Under the pieces are notes generated by a model that did no database searches, was not told the DNA's origin, and worked only from the letters and a program-made list of their open reading frames with translations. The position numbers were made by a program, and so were the translations under genes. A stretch of DNA of 64,000 bases, taken from Rhodopirellula sp. P2. GTDB taxonomy: Bacteria > Planctomycetota > Planctomycetia > Pirellulales > Pirellulaceae. Each line of letters begins with the position of its first letter. Position 1 is the stretch's first letter. The DNA lies in NCBI RefSeq assembly GCF_028768465.1, contig NZ_CP118225.1:4135001-4199000 (forward strand), read 5' to 3'. Shown piece by piece: positions 62,079 to 64,000 of this stretch.

Positions 62079-62122
62079 CAATCAATCGATTCGCATTCCA
62101 TTCAACCGAGAAGGCCGACGTG

Positions 62123-64000
62123 ATGATTGAAACACTTGAATCAACCCAAGTTGCTCCCGAGACCCTGCAAAAGATTGACGCCTATTGGCGAGCCGCGAAT
62201 TACTTGTCGGTCGGGCAGATTTACCTTTATGACAATCCCTTGCTGAAACGTCCGCTGAAGATTGAGGACGTCAAGCACATGCTGCTGGGGCACTGGGGAA
62301 CCACGCCAGGTCAGAACTTCATCTATGCCCATTTGAACCGGATCATCAAGCAATACGATCTCGACATGATCTACGTGTCGGGGCCGGGGCACGGCGGTCC
62401 CGCCGTTGTCGGGAACACGTACCTGGAAGGTTCTTACAGCGAGATCTACCCGCACATCAGCCAAGACGAAGCGGGAATGCGAAAGCTGTTCATTCAATTC
62501 TCCTTCCCGGGGGGAATTCCCAGCCATGCGTCGCCCGAATGCCCTGGTTCGATCCATGAAGGCGGCGAACTGGGATATTCGCTGAGTCATTCCTTCGGTG
62601 CCGTGTTCGACAATCCCGATTTGATTGTCGCCTGCGTGGTGGGCGATGGAGAAGCGGAAACCGGACCATTGGCAACCGCTTGGCATTCCAACAAGTTCTT
62701 GAATCCAGCCACCGACGGTGCGGTTCTCCCAATCTTGCATTTGAACGGGTTCAAGATCGCCAACCCCACCATCCTGGCCCGCATCGAACACGAGGAACTG
62801 GATCAGCTGATGCGCGGTTACGGGTGGACTCCCATCTTTGTGGAGGGCGACGACCCGATCCGAATGCACGCGGCGATGGCGGAAGCACTGGATGTTGCGG
62901 TGAAACAGATCCAATCGATCCAGCGCTACGCTCGCGAAAGTGGCGACACGACTCGTCCTCGTTGGCCGATGATCGTGTTGAGGTCACCCAAGGGATGGAC
63001 GGGGCCAAAGTTTGTGGACGGCGTGCCAATCGAAGGCACGTTTCACTCGCACCAAGTCCCGCTTTCTGATCCCGCCACTCGCCCCGATCACCTGCGTCAG
63101 CTCGAAGAGTGGCTCCGCAGCTATCGTCCGGAAGAACTCTTTGATGAAGAAGGACGCTTGCGTCCAGAAATTGCGGATCTGGCGCCCCGTGGCGATCGTC
63201 GGATGGGCGCGAATCCGCATGCCAACGGCGGGCGTTTGTTGCGGCAATTGAAGATGCCTGACTTCCGGGAGTACGCCGTTGAGATCACGGAACGCGGTTG
63301 CCGAGGCATTGGTGACACGCACGTCACTGGCAAGTTCATTCGCGACATCATTCAACTGAATGACGACCACAAGAATTTTCGTGTCTTTGGTCCCGACGAA
63401 ACGCTCTCGAATGGTTTGGAGGCCGTGTTTGATGTCACTCAGCGACAGTGGAACGCGGCGACGGTCGACACCGATGAATTGCTGGCGCCCACCGGTCGCG
63501 TCTTGGAAATGCTCAGCGAGCATCAATGCGAAGGCTGGTTGGAAGGTTACCTGCTCACCGGACGGCATGGGCTGTTCAACTGCTATGAAGCGTTTGTCCA
63601 CATCGTGGATTCGATGTTCAACCAACATGCAAAGTGGTTGAAGGTGACGTCGGAGTTGCCTTGGCGTCACAAGATCGCGTCGCTGAACTACTTGCTGGCA
63701 TCGCACGTGTGGCGACAGGACCACAACGGGTTCACGCACCAAGATCCCGGTTTCATTGATGTGGTCGTCAACAAGAAAGCGGAAATTGTTCGCGTCTACC
63801 TGCCGCCAGATGCCAACTGCTTGCTCTCGGTGATGGATCACTGCTTGCGAAGTCGGCATTACGTCAATGTCGTCGTGGCGGGCAAGCATCCCTCGCCACA
63901 GTGGCTGACCATGGACGAAGCCGTCGAACACTGTGCCAAAGGCATTGGGATTTGGGACTGGGCGGGCAACGAGTCCTCGGGCGACCCCGACGTCGTGATG
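62123..64000 (+). CDS. xfp: Xylulose-5-phosphate/fructose-6-phosphate phosphoketolase, 3' end outside window
   Basis: 626 residues are visible of the roughly 790 usual; the frame runs open off the window end. The N-terminus [22 protein letters not shown], the thiamine-diphosphate pocket SGPGHGGPA, the family signature [19 protein letters not shown] and [16 protein letters not shown] are all present and standard. [13 protein letters not shown] and the [13 protein letters not shown] motif also match. The enzyme splits xylulose-5-phosphate or fructose-6-phosphate with inorganic phosphate to acetyl-phosphate and a smaller sugar phosphate, giving ATP when acetate kinase follows. The ATG at 62123 is preferred over the GTG at 62120. 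It is probably induced through the sigma-54-like element upstream. Confidence 0.95.
   Translation, partial: MIETLESTQVAPETLQKIDAYWRAANYLSVGQIYLYDNPLLKRPLKIEDVKHMLLGHWGTTPGQNFIYAHLNRIIKQYDLDMIYVSGPGHGGPAVVGNTYLEGSYSEIYPHISQDEAGMRKLFIQFSFPGGIPSHASPECPGSIHEGGELGYSLSHSFGAVFDNPDLIVACVVGDGEAETGPLATAWHSNKFLNPATDGAVLPILHLNGFKIANPTILARIEHEELDQLMRGYGWTPIFVEGDDPIRMHAAMAEALDVAVKQIQSIQRYARESGDTTRPRWPMIVLRSPKGWTGPKFVDGVPIEGTFHSHQVPLSDPATRPDHLRQLEEWLRSYRPEELFDEEGRLRPEIADLAPRGDRRMGANPHANGGRLLRQLKMPDFREYAVEITERGCRGIGDTHVTGKFIRDIIQLNDDHKNFRVFGPDETLSNGLEAVFDVTQRQWNAATVDTDELLAPTGRVLEMLSEHQCEGWLEGYLLTGRHGLFNCYEAFVHIVDSMFNQHAKWLKVTSELPWRHKIASLNYLLASHVWRQDHNGFTHQDPGFIDVVVNKKAEIVRVYLPPDANCLLSVMDHCLRSRHYVNVVVAGKHPSPQWLTMDEAVEHCAKGIGIWDWAGNESSGDPDVVM

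Larger units (their letters stand above)
61711..62122. other. Divergent regulatory region small membrane protein / phosphoketolase
   Basis: 412 bases containing, in order, a minus-strand sigma-54-like element, a long hairpin with a CACAG-CGA-CTGTG core, a 13-bp minisatellite and a plus-strand sigma-54-like element. No gene lies here. Confidence 0.5.

Noticed and set aside
61711..62085. N-terminal extension of the small membrane protein through the minisatellite
   Set aside because: Encodes Pro-Cys-Pro repeats created by the 13-bp array in all frames; the ATG at 61710 starts the conserved-looking protein.
1..64000. tRNA, rRNA or riboswitch genes
   Set aside because: No clover-leaf, rRNA core or riboswitch consensus was recognised in the spacers by eye; a covariance-model scan was not possible.

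Overview
The window looks like chromosomal DNA of a marine planctomycete of the Rhodopirellula/Pirellulaceae type. The support is gene content: four formylglycine sulfatases, a paired cytochrome-PSD1 (DUF1549/DUF1553) and DUF1501 gene couple, a planctomycete-type Y1 transposase with REP-like palindromes, a Pkn-type kinase, and many secreted proteins with Sec or Tat leaders. No rRNA, tRNA or CRISPR array was seen. Base composition looks mid-50s percent GC by eye.

Layout. 0-7 kb: the 3' part of an ISAzo13-like insertion sequence abuts a giant YDG/MBG-repeat surface protein that has lost its 5' end. 7-31 kb: loosely spaced single genes. These are an OsmC-like protein, a large arylsulfatase followed by a Tat-exported FAD protein, a PEP-CTERM protein, an exported Ntn-hydrolase, a beta-propeller protein, a transglutaminase-like protease, alpha/beta hydrolases, a Ser/Thr kinase, a DNRLRE plus PL14-like protein, a deacetylase-fold protein, and a REP-associated transposase nested between two pairs of inverted REP-like sequences. 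31-41 kb: one minus-strand block of three sulfatases, a cytochrome-PSD1 protein and a DUF1501 protein, typical planctomycete machinery for sulfated polysaccharides.

41-64 kb is the most coherent part. It holds a yhiI-rbbA-yhhJ type efflux operon, an NtrC-like response regulator (frameshifted in this sequence), a divergent GAF/PAS histidine kinase with a CheY-like receiver, a HemG-like flavodoxin, a DUF389 protein, a short-chain dehydrogenase, a TPC-motif metal P-type ATPase, glycogen debranching enzyme GlgX, a small acidic-tailed protein, a cysteine-rich membrane protein, an NAD-dependent epimerase, a small membrane protein and phosphoketolase (cut by the window end).

Reading the intergenic regions by eye, seven of these genes or operons have a sigma-54-like -24/-12 element (GG-N10-GC, 8 or 9 of 10 consensus bases) correctly oriented 45-90 bases before the start codon. 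Three regions also carry a CACA...TGTG dyad about 50-65 bases upstream of a -24 element, the distance expected of an NtrC-type activator site. My main proposal is that 41-64 kb is a sigma-54-controlled stress or low-energy module (glycogen breakdown, phosphoketolase, metal and efflux pumps) run by the local two-component system. A 13-bp minisatellite sits between the putative enhancer and the phosphoketolase promoter.
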